Shown here in pieces: positions 1-7,552 of a stretch of DNA of 27,723 bases. Positions within the stretch are counted from its first letter, which is position 1, and every line of letters starts with the position of its first letter. Made by a program: the position numbers and the translations under genes. Below the pieces are notes generated by a model, which saw only the letters and a list, made by a program, of their open reading frames with translations, ran no database searches and had not been told where the DNA came from. Origin of the DNA: an uncultured Riemerella sp. (lineage in GTDB: Bacteria; Bacteroidota; Bacteroidia; Flavobacteriales; Weeksellaceae); contig CALHQK010000033.1 of the NCBI GenBank assembly GCA_938037185.1, positions 1 to 27,723 of the forward strand, written 5' to 3'.

Positions 1-65
1 GGTACAGTCAAAGTGTGCGGTCTTAATCGGGACCCCTTCCCCGCCATAGGTATTATTATTTTCAT
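1..65 (-). CDS. Sugar-phosphate nucleotidyltransferase, 5' end only
   Basis: Only the first 21 codons lie in the window; the gene runs off the left edge. The peptide begins MKIIIPMAGKGSRLRPHTLT, which carries the G-x-G-x-R-x-x-P-x-T nucleotide-binding signature at the N-terminus of NTP_transferase enzymes (RmlA/GalU/GlmU-type). These activate a sugar 1-phosphate with an NTP. The start is the ATG at 65-63. It lies 34 bp downstream of the dUTPase gene on the same strand and is probably the third gene of the flippase-dut operon, which fits supply of an activated sugar for surface polysaccharide. The substrate cannot be told from this fragment. Confidence 0.85.
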   Translation of the reverse strand, partial: MKIIIPMAGKGSRLRPHTLTV

Positions 66-99
66 AATAGTTGTATTTATAATTTAGGTTTTACAATTG

Positions 100-534
100 T
101 TATTTCGTTCCAGAACTTCCGAAACCTCCAGCGCCTCTTTCTGTTTCATCAAGGGTTTCTACTTCTTCCCACTGGATGGTTTCGTGTTTTGCGATGACCA
201 GCTGGGCAATTCGCTCTCCATCATTGATGATGAATTCATCTTTGGACAGGTTTGCGAGAATCACGCCGACCTCTCCGCGGTAGTCTGCATCTATCGTTCC
301 AGGGCTGTTTAAACAAGTAATTCCGTGCTTGGCAGCCAGTCCGCTGCGAGGTCTTACTTGAGCTTCGTATCCAGCTGGCAGAGCTATGAAAATACCTGTC
401 GGGATAATCGTTCGCTCTAAAGAACCTAACCGAACAGGCTCTGTGATATTCGCATACAAATCCATTCCAGCCGAAAGTTCAGTCTGATACTTTGGAAGTG
501 GATGTTTGGATTTATTTATAATCTTAATTTTCAT
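100..534 (-). CDS. dut: dUTP diphosphatase (dUTPase)
   Basis: Hydrolyses dUTP to dUMP and pyrophosphate, keeping uracil out of DNA and supplying dUMP for thymidylate synthesis. The 144-residue length is normal for the trimeric family. All five family motifs are visible: AGMDLYA (22-28), RPRSGLA (61-67), GTIDADYRGE (79-88, with the catalytic Asp), GERIAQLV (106-113) and the C-terminal glycine-rich GGFGSSG (136-142) that closes over the substrate. The start codon overlaps the flippase stop in an ATGA (531-534), so translation is probably coupled. No anomaly is seen. Confidence 0.97.
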   Translation of the reverse strand: MKIKIINKSKHPLPKYQTELSAGMDLYANITEPVRLGSLERTIIPTGIFIALPAGYEAQVRPRSGLAAKHGITCLNSPGTIDADYRGEVGVILANLSKDEFIINDGERIAQLVIAKHETIQWEEVETLDETERGAGGFGSSGTK

Positions 535-2027
535 TTTTTCAAAAATTTTTTCAAGAGTGATCTTTCTTTAAAAACGACAAATATCAGAAAAATTACAAAA
601 ATAATGTTACTGATGATGTAATTTTCTCTAAAATATTTAAAAGAAATCATCCCCAATCCTATGGAAAGAAGCAGGTAGACTACTATTTTTCCCGTATTAT
701 AAGGAATCGGATATTTTATTTGCCCCCAAATATAGGAAATTATCATCATAGACATGAAAGTCAGCAGCGCTGCCACTGCACTTGCCCAGTATCCATATTC
801 AGGCACGAAAAAATAATTGACAGACACTGTAATCGCCGCTCCGATGAGGGAAATATACAGCCCCACGATGGTCTGGTCAGAGAGTTTGTACCAAATGGAT
901 AAATTAAGATATATCCCCAAAAACACAGCTCCCAGCATAAGGCACGGAATCAGCTCTATACCTTCGTAGTAGAGAGGATTGTTGATGTATATTTTGGAAA
1001 TCCAAGAAATATTAGTGATAAGTCCTAGGAAAATCACACAGCTGCATATCACGAAGATGTCCATCAGTAGGGTGTAAGTTTTCTTCGCATTTTCGTTTTT
1101 AAAACTTGAGAAGAAATATGGTTCTATCCCTAGCTGGTAGGCCTGCCTAAATACGGTGATGAATGTCGCTATCTTGTAGACCGCTCCATATACGCCTATC
1201 TGATGTTTGCTTTCTTCTTCAGGGAGGAGATATTTTAGGAATTGTCTGTCCATTGTCTGGTTGATGATGCCCGCCAGCCCTGCCACCATCACAGGCCAAG
1301 AGTAGTTCATAATTCTTTTCCATAAAGAAAAATCAAAACTCCTAAAACTGAAATTCACAAACTCTTTGGAAACGATGAGCAACGAAACGATACTCTGAAC
1401 CAAATTTGCCACAAAGACATATCCCACGCCGAACTCAGCATCGTATTTCAGTCCGAGGAATCCATTGGGTAAATTGGGAAGAATATTGATGAAAAACACC
1501 ACCAACCCAAAATAAATCACGCTTCCCGCTACCTTGGATACTACATACCGCAGCGGTTTTCCCTCTAAACGAAGAACAGCCGAAGGAATCGTAGAAAAGG
1601 CATCAATAGAAAGAATGAACAAAAATAAAATCAAGAAATGCACTTGGTCTGGCGTATGGAAATATTCCGTAATCTCTCGCCGAAACACCCAGCCCAAGAC
1701 CAAATAAATAAAAGACATCGCCAAGATGCTCATGGAACAAGTGGAAACCAGCGTCCTCCGGCTGATGTTTTCCTCTTGAGCAAAACGAAAAAACGAGGTT
1801 TCCATGCCGTGCGTCAGAAAAACAGTAACCACTCCCGCGATGGAATACCAATCCACGAAGGGTGCAGACTCTGCAGGTGAAAATGCCCTCGTGATGATAG
1901 GGGCGATGAGGAAAGGAAATATCCTCACCAATACCGAACTGATGCCGTAGAGCGCCGTTTGTCCCAATAGTTTTTTAATCACCCCAAAAATTTTTGCAAA
2001 TATCAAGAGAATATTTCGCATATCCAT
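531..2027 (-). CDS. Wzx-like polysaccharide flippase (polysaccharide biosynthesis protein)
   Basis: A 498-residue integral membrane protein made almost entirely of hydrophobic helices (roughly 12-14). It has the layout of the MVF/MATE-like polysaccharide transporter family, including an early Arg-Ile-Phe-Pro-Phe in the first helix and an N-Q-x-x-D-R segment in the middle. The family flips lipid-linked oligosaccharides across the inner membrane. I chose the ATG at 2027-2025 (a second ATG lies two codons on). The frame stays open upstream to 2171, but that extension is encoded by the tandem repeat and reads as low-complexity sequence, so I reject it. It is the first gene of an operon with dut and a sugar nucleotidyltransferase. 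The substrate is unknown. Confidence 0.85.
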   Translation of the reverse strand: MDMRNILLIFAKIFGVIKKLLGQTALYGISSVLVRIFPFLIAPIITRAFSPAESAPFVDWYSIAGVVTVFLTHGMETSFFRFAQEENISRRTLVSTCSMSILAMSFIYLVLGWVFRREITEYFHTPDQVHFLILFLFILSIDAFSTIPSAVLRLEGKPLRYVVSKVAGSVIYFGLVVFFINILPNLPNGFLGLKYDAEFGVGYVFVANLVQSIVSLLIVSKEFVNFSFRSFDFSLWKRIMNYSWPVMVAGLAGIINQTMDRQFLKYLLPEEESKHQIGVYGAVYKIATFITVFRQAYQLGIEPYFFSSFKNENAKKTYTLLMDIFVICSCVIFLGLITNISWISKIYINNPLYYEGIELIPCLMLGAVFLGIYLNLSIWYKLSDQTIVGLYISLIGAAITVSVNYFFVPEYGYWASAVAALLTFMSMMIISYIWGQIKYPIPYNTGKIVVYLLLSIGLGMISFKYFRENYIISNIIFVIFLIFVVFKERSLLKKFLKK

Positions 2028-2110
2028 ATTGTTTTTCTCTTTTTTTCTCAATATTTTTACAGAGTTAAAGAAAAGACGCTCAGAGAATAAGAACGAAAAA
2101 AAATGTTTAT

Positions 2111-2271
2111 CGGCAGAATTTCTGACAACGAGAAATAAAAAAATATTCGCCGGCAGAATTTCTGACGACAAGAATGAAAAAGAATTTAGCTCAGCAGAAT
2201 TTCTGACAGCAAGAATAAAAAAAATTTTAGCTCAGCAGAATTTCTGACAACAAAAAATAAATTTAATTCTA
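2111..2271. repeat. 41-bp tandem repeat with a palindromic core, four units
   Basis: Units begin at 2111, 2151, 2192 and 2233 (periods 40, 41, 41). The 14-mer GCAGAATTTCTGAC is identical in all four. It contains an 11-bp dyad, CAGAA-T-TTCTG. The rest of each unit is A-rich (aAGAATAAAAAAA followed by TTTTAGCT in the best copies), and the fourth unit decays after its core. The stretch fills the divergent intergenic region between the flippase gene (minus) and the DUF6261 gene (plus), ending about 14-30 bp before the DUF6261 ATG. Function is unknown. Confidence 0.9.
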
Positions 2272-2284
2272 AATACTATTTAAT

Positions 2285-3022
2285 ATGAAAAACTTAAAAT
2301 TACACAAACTAGACTATGTTAGGCTGCACAATGCTGAGTTCGGGCAGTTCATCGCCAGATTTTTTGAAGATTTAGACAAAAGCGGAAAGACGCTCTCCCA
2401 TGATGCAGACCTCTCCCACCTCGCCCAAGACCTGAAAAACCAGCTTCCGGAATACGAAAAGGCGCTGGAAAAAATAAAAGCCAGCGAAGAATCCAAAAAA
2501 ATAGCCGAACTGGACAAGGACAGAGACAATGCCCTCCAAGCCCTGAAAACCAGCATAAAGGCCTACCGGACTTCCAAAGAAGAACCCGAAACCAAAGCCT
2601 ACAATGCCCTGAAAATAGTCTTCGACCAGTATAAAGGCGTGGAAGGAGACTCTTTCGAGAAAGAAACCAACCGTATCAATACCTTGGTGGCCACATTGCA
2701 GTCGCCAGAATATATGGATGATATCACGGTCTTGGCGGTTAATAAATTTGTAGATCGGCTGAAGAAAGCCAACATAGATTTTAATGACCTTTTCTCCCAT
2801 CGTTCCGTGCAGAATGCCCAAAAAGGAAGCTACGATGTGAAAGAACTAAGAAAAGTGATGATAGATAAATACAAAAAACTGGCAGACTATGTCCTCGCCT
2901 TAGCAGAAGTAAAACAAGACCCTTTCTACCGCGAGCTGTTGGAAATCATCAACAACAGCAGAAAATACTACGCCGATATGCTCGCCAAAAGAAAGAAAAC
3001 TCCCACTAAGAAACAGCAGTAG
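2285..3022 (+). CDS. DUF6261 family protein
   Basis: A 245-residue soluble protein with no signal peptide or membrane segment. It is predicted almost wholly helical and rich in Lys and Glu. The N-terminus (MKNLKLHKLDYVRLHNAEFG) and the later AELDKDRDNALQALK and FDQYKGVEGDSFEKETNRIN segments match my recollection of the Bacteroidetes family DUF6261. That family is common in Chryseobacterium and relatives and its function is unknown. Its codons favour C at the third position more than those of the AT-rich neighbours. The gene stands alone between a tandem repeat upstream and a hairpin terminator downstream. No biochemical role should be assigned. Confidence 0.8.
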   Translation: MKNLKLHKLDYVRLHNAEFGQFIARFFEDLDKSGKTLSHDADLSHLAQDLKNQLPEYEKALEKIKASEESKKIAELDKDRDNALQALKTSIKAYRTSKEEPETKAYNALKIVFDQYKGVEGDSFEKETNRINTLVATLQSPEYMDDITVLAVNKFVDRLKKANIDFNDLFSHRSVQNAQKGSYDVKELRKVMIDKYKKLADYVLALAEVKQDPFYRELLEIINNSRKYYADMLAKRKKTPTKKQQ

Positions 3023-3041
3023 GTCAGCAGAAAAATCTCAT

Positions 3042-3075
3042 CAGCCCTTCATCTCCGTATGCAGGGCTGGTTTTT
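3042..3075 (+). terminator. Rho-independent-type terminator of the DUF6261 gene
   Basis: Inverted repeat CAGCCCT (3042-3048) and AGGGCTG (3063-3069) with a 14-nt loop, followed by GTTTTTG. It lies 20 bp after the stop codon. Confidence 0.7.
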
Positions 3076-3136
3076 GTGTTTAACTTTTACTGAAAATGAT
3101 TTTCTGCGCATGGGATTATTTATAAAATTAAAGTTG

Positions 3137-3144
3137 TATTTTTG
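3137..3144 (+). promoter_or_regulatory. Flavobacterial -7 box next to the GH3 start codon
   Basis: TATTTTTG matches the Bacteroidetes -7 consensus TAnnTTTG. Only 6 nt separate it from the ATG at 3151, so a transcript from it would have almost no leader. No TTG is seen at the expected -33 spacing. The in-frame TTG at 3142 lies inside the box, which argues against it as the translation start. Confidence 0.4.
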
Positions 3145-3150
3145 CTCATT

Positions 3151-4845
3151 ATGAAAAACATTGCAAGACTTTTAGGAATTTGTTTCCTTGGGCTCAGTGC
3201 CGGACTTTCCGCACAGTTCGCTCCCAAAAATTTCACCAAAGATTTGGATAAAAAAGCGGTGAAATATGCAGACAGCCTTTATGCTAAACTCAGCATAGAT
3301 GAGCGCATCGGGCAGCTCTACATCGTCGCGCTTTATACCAATAAAGACCAAAACCATATCTCAGGAGTAAGGAAACTCGTAGAGCAGGAGAGGATAGGAG
3401 GAATTATCCTGATGCAGGATGATGCCGAGCAGGAAATAGCGCTGGTAAATGAATTTCAGAAGAAATCCAGAGTGCCAATGCTCTTTGGTATGGATGCCGA
3501 ATGGGGACTTTATCAGAGAATAAAAACAGCGCACAAATTCCCTTGGGCGATGACCCTTGGAGCGATTCAGGATAATAATTTGGTTTATGAAATGGCTTCT
3601 AAAATAGCAGAAGATGCAAAGAAAATGGGAATCTACTGGAACTTCGCTCCTGTGGTGGATGTGAATACCAATCCTAAAAACCCGATTATAGGTAATCGTT
3701 CGTTTGGTTCGGATGTTCAGAATGTAATTGCGAAATCACTGGCGTATGCACAAGGTTTGCAGGATAACGGCGTGCTGGCAGCGATTAAACATTTCCCAGG
3801 GCATGGGGACACGGATGTAGATTCGCATTTGGATTTGCCAGTGGTAAAACATAGTCTGGAGAGGCTGAATAAAATAGAATTGGCACCCTTCAAAGCCTTG
3901 ATGGACAAGAAAATAGGCGGGGTGATGATAGCACATCTCTATGTTCCACAGCTGGAAAAAGGGAAAAATATCCCTGCTTCTATTTCTTATGATATTGTAA
4001 CGAATTTGCTGAAAAATAAATTCCAATACGAAGGGCTGGTCATTACCGATGCCCTGAATATGAATGCTGTTGCTAAAAAATATCCTGCTGGAGAATTGGA
4101 TTTGAGGGCGTTCAAGGCGGGGAATGATGTTTTGCTTTTTAGCCAAGATGTACCGACAGGGAAAAAGTTGATAAAAGAAGCAATCCAAAAGGGAGAAGTC
4201 AGTGAAAAAAGGCTGGAAGAGAGTGTAAAAAAGATTTTGAAAACGAAATATCTTTTGGGACTTCAGAATCTGCGACCGCTTAGTTCAGAAGGAATTAATA
4301 ATGCTCTGAATAACGATTCTCACTCGAAAATTTCAGAAAAGTTATATGCCAATGCTTTGACTTTATTAAAAGATGAAAAACAGCTTTTCCCACTTAGAGA
4401 AAAGGAAGTTTATTATCTTCCGTTAGAAGAGGCTTCGCACGAGGCGTTTTTACAAGAATTGTCCAAAGAAATTAAGGTAAAAAAAATATCTTTCAAAGAA
4501 ATCCAGTCTATCCCAGAAAAAGCAGTGGTAATCATCGGACTTCATAAGGATAATTCTACGGCTTACAAACCTTACAAAATATCGTGGGAGAGCAAAAGGC
4601 TCATCAACCAAGTGAAATCAAGAAATAAAGTGATTCTCAATGTGTTCGGAAGTCCATATGCTCTTCAGGATGTGGATATTAGCGGAATTTCATCGGTTTT
4701 GGTTTCTTATGAAAATAATCCTCTCTCGATGAAAGCTACAGCGGAAGCTTATTTAGGAAAACAAAAGATAAACGGAAGGCTGCCGGTGGTAGTAAATGAA
4801 CAAATAAAATACGGAATGGGAATAGATGTCCCAAAACAGAAATAA
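3151..4845 (+). CDS. Secreted glycoside hydrolase family 3, NagZ-like beta-N-acetylglucosaminidase
   Basis: A 564-residue protein with an N-terminal signal peptide (about residues 1-24, cleavage probable after LSAQ). It therefore acts outside the cytoplasm, unlike E. coli NagZ. The GH3 catalytic domain has the NagZ signature KHFPGHGDTDVDSH (213-226), including the His-containing loop that serves as acid/base in this branch. The nucleophile is Asp300 in VITDALNMNAV. A further ~190 residues resemble a GH3 C-terminal alpha/beta domain. Likely substrates are beta-linked GlcNAc residues in peptidoglycan fragments or other glycans. It is the first gene of an operon with bshA (9 bp downstream) and msrA. 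The start is ATG 3151. Confidence 0.9.
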   Translation: MKNIARLLGICFLGLSAGLSAQFAPKNFTKDLDKKAVKYADSLYAKLSIDERIGQLYIVALYTNKDQNHISGVRKLVEQERIGGIILMQDDAEQEIALVNEFQKKSRVPMLFGMDAEWGLYQRIKTAHKFPWAMTLGAIQDNNLVYEMASKIAEDAKKMGIYWNFAPVVDVNTNPKNPIIGNRSFGSDVQNVIAKSLAYAQGLQDNGVLAAIKHFPGHGDTDVDSHLDLPVVKHSLERLNKIELAPFKALMDKKIGGVMIAHLYVPQLEKGKNIPASISYDIVTNLLKNKFQYEGLVITDALNMNAVAKKYPAGELDLRAFKAGNDVLLFSQDVPTGKKLIKEAIQKGEVSEKRLEESVKKILKTKYLLGLQNLRPLSSEGINNALNNDSHSKISEKLYANALTLLKDEKQLFPLREKEVYYLPLEEASHEAFLQELSKEIKVKKISFKEIQSIPEKAVVIIGLHKDNSTAYKPYKISWESKRLINQVKSRNKVILNVFGSPYALQDVDISGISSVLVSYENNPLSMKATAEAYLGKQKINGRLPVVVNEQIKYGMGIDVPKQK

Positions 4846-4854
4846 ATAGAGAAA

Positions 4855-5997
4855 ATGTTAAAAATAGGAATATTATGTTACCCTACTTATGGGGGAAGTG
4901 GAATAGTGGCGACAGAACTCGGGATGAACCTTGCCCGAAAAGGCTATGAGGTGCATTTCATCAGTTCAGAGCTTCCTGCAAGGCTGGATATGACCAGACC
5001 TAATATCTTTTTTCATAAAGTGAATGTGCAGGCGTATCCCTTATTTAGGCATCAGCCGTATGATATCGCGCTGTCTTCTATGATATATCAGGTGGTGTGC
5101 ATGTATCAGCTGGATGTTCTCCATGCTCATTATGCTATTCCGTATGCCTATGCGGCTTTTACAGCGAAACAGATGCTGAAAGAAAAAGGCAAGGATTTGC
5201 CGCTGGTGACTACGCTTCATGGGACGGATATTACTTTGGTGGGGCAGCACCCGAGCTATAAACATGCAGTGGAATTTTCTATCAATCAGTCTGATGCGCT
5301 GACTTCGGTTTCGGAAAGTTTGAAACAGGATACATTGGCTTTTTTTGATATTAAAAAAGAAATCCATGTGATTCCGAACTTCATTGAAGAAAGACATTTT
5401 GAGCAGTGCTCGGTTTGTTTTAGAAATCAGTTTGCCGAGGAAAACGAGAAAATTTTAGTGCATATTTCTAACCTTAGACCTGTTAAAAGAATTCAGGATG
5501 TTTTGGAGATTTTTGAAAAGGTAAATCAAAAAATTCCGAGCAAACTAATCATAGTAGGCGAGGGCCCTGAGATGGAAAAAGTAAATGCTTTTCTATCAGA
5601 AAAACCAGATTTTATTGACAAAATAAAAATCATGGGAAAAGTAAATGACCTTCGCCCAGTGCTTACCTATGCAGATGTGTTCCTTCTCCCTTCGGAAAAG
5701 GAGAGTTTCGGTCTGGCGGCGCTAGAGGCTATGGCAGCAGGAACGCCCGTGGTCAGCAGTAATACAGGAGGAATTCCAGAGGTTAATATTCACGGAAAGA
5801 CAGGATTTTTGGCGAATGTAGGCGATGTGGATAAAATGGCTGAATATACGCTTCAGATTTTGTCTGATGAGGCTCTTTTAAAGGAAATGAAGACGAATGC
5901 CACAGAAGTAGCAAAGACTTTTGATTATAATAAAATCATTCCGATGTATGAGAATTTATATCAGGAAACGATAAAAGAATTTAAGGGCGAGAAATAA
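4855..5997 (+). CDS. bshA: N-acetyl-alpha-D-glucosaminyl L-malate synthase
   Basis: First enzyme of bacillithiol synthesis: a GT4 glycosyltransferase joining UDP-GlcNAc to L-malate. The 380-residue length is typical. Visible landmarks are the N-terminal IGILCYPTYGGSGIVATELG, LHAHYAIPYA, TTLHGTDITLVG and the C-terminal donor-sugar region LPSEKESFGLAALEAMAAGT (around 280-300) with its E-x7-E pattern. These are diagnostic for BshA rather than a generic GT4. It lies between the GH3 gene and msrA with 1-9 bp gaps, clearly co-transcribed. Downstream BshB and BshC are not in this window. The neighbouring msrA makes a thiol-redox operon likely. Confidence 0.95.
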   Translation: MLKIGILCYPTYGGSGIVATELGMNLARKGYEVHFISSELPARLDMTRPNIFFHKVNVQAYPLFRHQPYDIALSSMIYQVVCMYQLDVLHAHYAIPYAYAAFTAKQMLKEKGKDLPLVTTLHGTDITLVGQHPSYKHAVEFSINQSDALTSVSESLKQDTLAFFDIKKEIHVIPNFIEERHFEQCSVCFRNQFAEENEKILVHISNLRPVKRIQDVLEIFEKVNQKIPSKLIIVGEGPEMEKVNAFLSEKPDFIDKIKIMGKVNDLRPVLTYADVFLLPSEKESFGLAALEAMAAGTPVVSSNTGGIPEVNIHGKTGFLANVGDVDKMAEYTLQILSDEALLKEMKTNATEVAKTFDYNKIIPMYENLYQETIKEFKGEK

Positions 5998-5998
5998 A

Positions 5999-6508
5999 AT
6001 GGATAAAGAAATTTATTTTGCAGGTGGATGTTTCTGGGGAACGGAGCATTTTTTCAAACAAATCAACGGAGTAACGGCTACGCAGGTAGGCTATGCTAAT
6101 GGAAATATAGAAAATCCCACTTATGAACAGGTGTATACCGACAGCACGGGCTTTGCAGAGGTGGTAAAGGTGGCTTATGACCCAAAGGTGGTAAGTCTGG
6201 AAATGCTTTTGGATTTGTTTTTCAAAACAATAGACCCTACAAGCCTTAATCAGCAGGGGGAAGACATCGGAACCCGCTACAGAACAGGAATTTATTGGAT
6301 AAATTCAGAAGATGAAAAAGCCGTAAAAGAGGCACTTTTGGAACTTCAAAAAAATTATGAAAAACCCATAGTAGTAGAAAATGAGCCTTTGAAAAATTTC
6401 TACAGCGGAGAAGAATATCATCAGGATTATTTGGATAAAAACCCAAGTGGATACTGCCACATCAATCCAGAATTATTCGAACTCGCGAAAAAAGCTAATT
6501 TGAGATAG
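5999..6508 (+). CDS. msrA: Peptide-methionine (S)-S-oxide reductase
   Basis: Reduces the S-epimer of methionine sulfoxide in proteins. A 169-residue single-domain MsrA with the catalytic GGCFWGTE motif (Cys11 near the N-terminus), QGEDIGTRYR (86-95), and EEYHQDY (138-144) in the active site. The only other cysteine is Cys153 in GYCHIN, the probable resolving residue. No MsrB domain is fused. It begins 1 bp after the bshA stop. The 3' end overlaps by 14 bp the convergent small gene at 6495-6743. Confidence 0.97.
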   Translation: MDKEIYFAGGCFWGTEHFFKQINGVTATQVGYANGNIENPTYEQVYTDSTGFAEVVKVAYDPKVVSLEMLLDLFFKTIDPTSLNQQGEDIGTRYRTGIYWINSEDEKAVKEALLELQKNYEKPIVVENEPLKNFYSGEEYHQDYLDKNPSGYCHINPELFELAKKANLR

Positions 6509-6743
6509 TTTTATTCATCAACACTTTTCCCTGATAAATTTTTTCATAACGAATGATCTGTTCTCCTTTGAAATAGCCTATATAATAAGCGCGCTCTTGA
6601 TTGTGTGTTTCGGCTTCTTCTTGGGTGATTTCATCGTATAAATAAGTGGGCTGGTCGGTTGCTTTTTTATGCAAATCAGAGCAGTTGAGGAAATAACGAA
6701 CGGCCACATTTTCTTTGTATAAATAGAGTTTTTGTTCATTCAT
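6495..6743 (-). CDS. Hypothetical protein, 82 residues
   Basis: I do not recognise this protein. It is small, soluble and acidic to neutral, rich in Tyr, Lys and Glu, with one internal Cys and no signal peptide or membrane span. Its ATG overlaps the stop of the upstream gene in an ATGA (6740-6743), strong evidence that it is real and translationally coupled. It is the last gene of a three-gene minus-strand group (7390 to 6495) and overlaps the tail of msrA by 14 bp. Confidence 0.6.
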   Translation of the reverse strand: MNEQKLYLYKENVAVRYFLNCSDLHKKATDQPTYLYDEITQEEAETHNQERAYYIGYFKGEQIIRYEKIYQGKVLMNKTISN

Positions 6744-7075
6744 TTTTTCTTAATTACTATATCGCCTTCGTTTAAAGAAAGATTTTCACCTTCCATTTGC
6801 AATTCTTTCCAATATTTTCTTTCATCAGTTTCTACATCATCTACAATCCGAAAATCAGCAAAAGCCATAGAGGACGGAGGCAATACAATAATCCTCTCTA
6901 TAGTTGTGGGTTCCAAATGATAAGTATCCGAAAGTTTTTTGAGAAACAATAGCTGTTCTAACTCCTTTTTATAGCTTACAAGTGCTTGTTTCTCCTCTTG
7001 CAAAAGAGAAACTTCTTTAAGCTGATAAATTGTTTTCTGAAGTTCGTCTTCTATAAGTTGTTTTGCTGTTTTCAT
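6740..7075 (-). CDS. Hypothetical protein, 111 residues, helical N-terminus
   Basis: Not recognised. Residues about 1-50 are strongly helical and coiled-coil-like, with repeated Leu, Lys and Glu (LLQEEKQALVSYKKELEQLL). The second half is mixed and ends in a short Lys-rich tail. No signal peptide or membrane segment. It is coupled to the downstream 82-residue gene by a 4-bp overlap and follows the small membrane-protein gene by 24 bp. The group could be a small accessory cassette, but nothing in the sequence names a function. Confidence 0.6.
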   Translation of the reverse strand: MKTAKQLIEDELQKTIYQLKEVSLLQEEKQALVSYKKELEQLLFLKKLSDTYHLEPTTIERIIVLPPSSMAFADFRIVDDVETDERKYWKELQMEGENLSLNEGDIVIKKK

Positions 7076-7099
7076 TTTGTATTCTATAAAGGATAAATA

Positions 7100-7390
7100 T
7101 TACCAATTTCTTTCTGCAAAAAAGAGAATATATAAGATAGATATTAAAAAACTCAGGTAAAATAGAAGCTTATTTCTTTTCATAAAATAGAGACAAATCC
7201 CTGATATAAGAAACAATATAAAGAATACATTTGTTATGATATAGTTTCCTACAGAACAATATGACCAAGTATTGCAGTTTAGTGGATATTCTTGTGCATT
7301 TGTAGCTATATTGTAAATATCTATTAAAAGAACCGCAATAAGAACTATATAGATAAGTATTATTGCATATTGGAATATTTTTTTATACAT
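7100..7390 (-). CDS. Small membrane protein, three predicted helices
   Basis: A 96-residue hydrophobic protein. Predicted helices lie at about 7-26, 50-70 and 75-92. The loop between the first two holds two cysteines (CNTWSYC), which on the extracytoplasmic side could form a disulfide. The short basic segment MKRNK sits between helices 2 and 3. Base composition is clearly more A+T-rich than the flanking terC and msrA genes. Probably the first gene of the three-gene minus-strand group. No family recognised. Confidence 0.55.
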   Translation of the reverse strand: MYKKIFQYAIILIYIVLIAVLLIDIYNIATNAQEYPLNCNTWSYCSVGNYIITNVFFILFLISGICLYFMKRNKLLFYLSFLISILYILFFAERNW

Positions 7391-7522
7391 AAATTCATTT
7401 TTTTGCTAAATTTGATATGTAAAGTTATGAATATCATTCTTTACTAATAGAGATATAGAAAAAATCTTGAGTGCTTTTTTCTTATTTATCATTATAGGTG
7501 TGCAGTTTTCATTTTTTAATAT

Positions 7523-7552
7523 AAAAAAGCGGAAATTATTCCGCTTTTTTTT
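7523..7552 (-). terminator. Terminator at the 3' end of terC, symmetric
   Basis: GCGGAA (7529-7534), loop ATTA, TTCCGC (7539-7544), flanked by A and T runs on both sides so it can work in either direction. It spans the terC stop codon (7536-7538). Confidence 0.85.

Noticed and set aside
2028..2171. 48-codon N-terminal extension of the flippase
   Set aside because: It is encoded by the 41-bp repeat region, is low-complexity, and would place a non-membrane segment before the usual first helix. The ATG at 2027 gives a normal family length.
2029..2247. Plus-strand open frame through the 41-bp repeat
   Set aside because: It is a product of the repeat itself (Lys/Asn-rich, periodic) and antisense to the flippase leader. 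There is no independent support.
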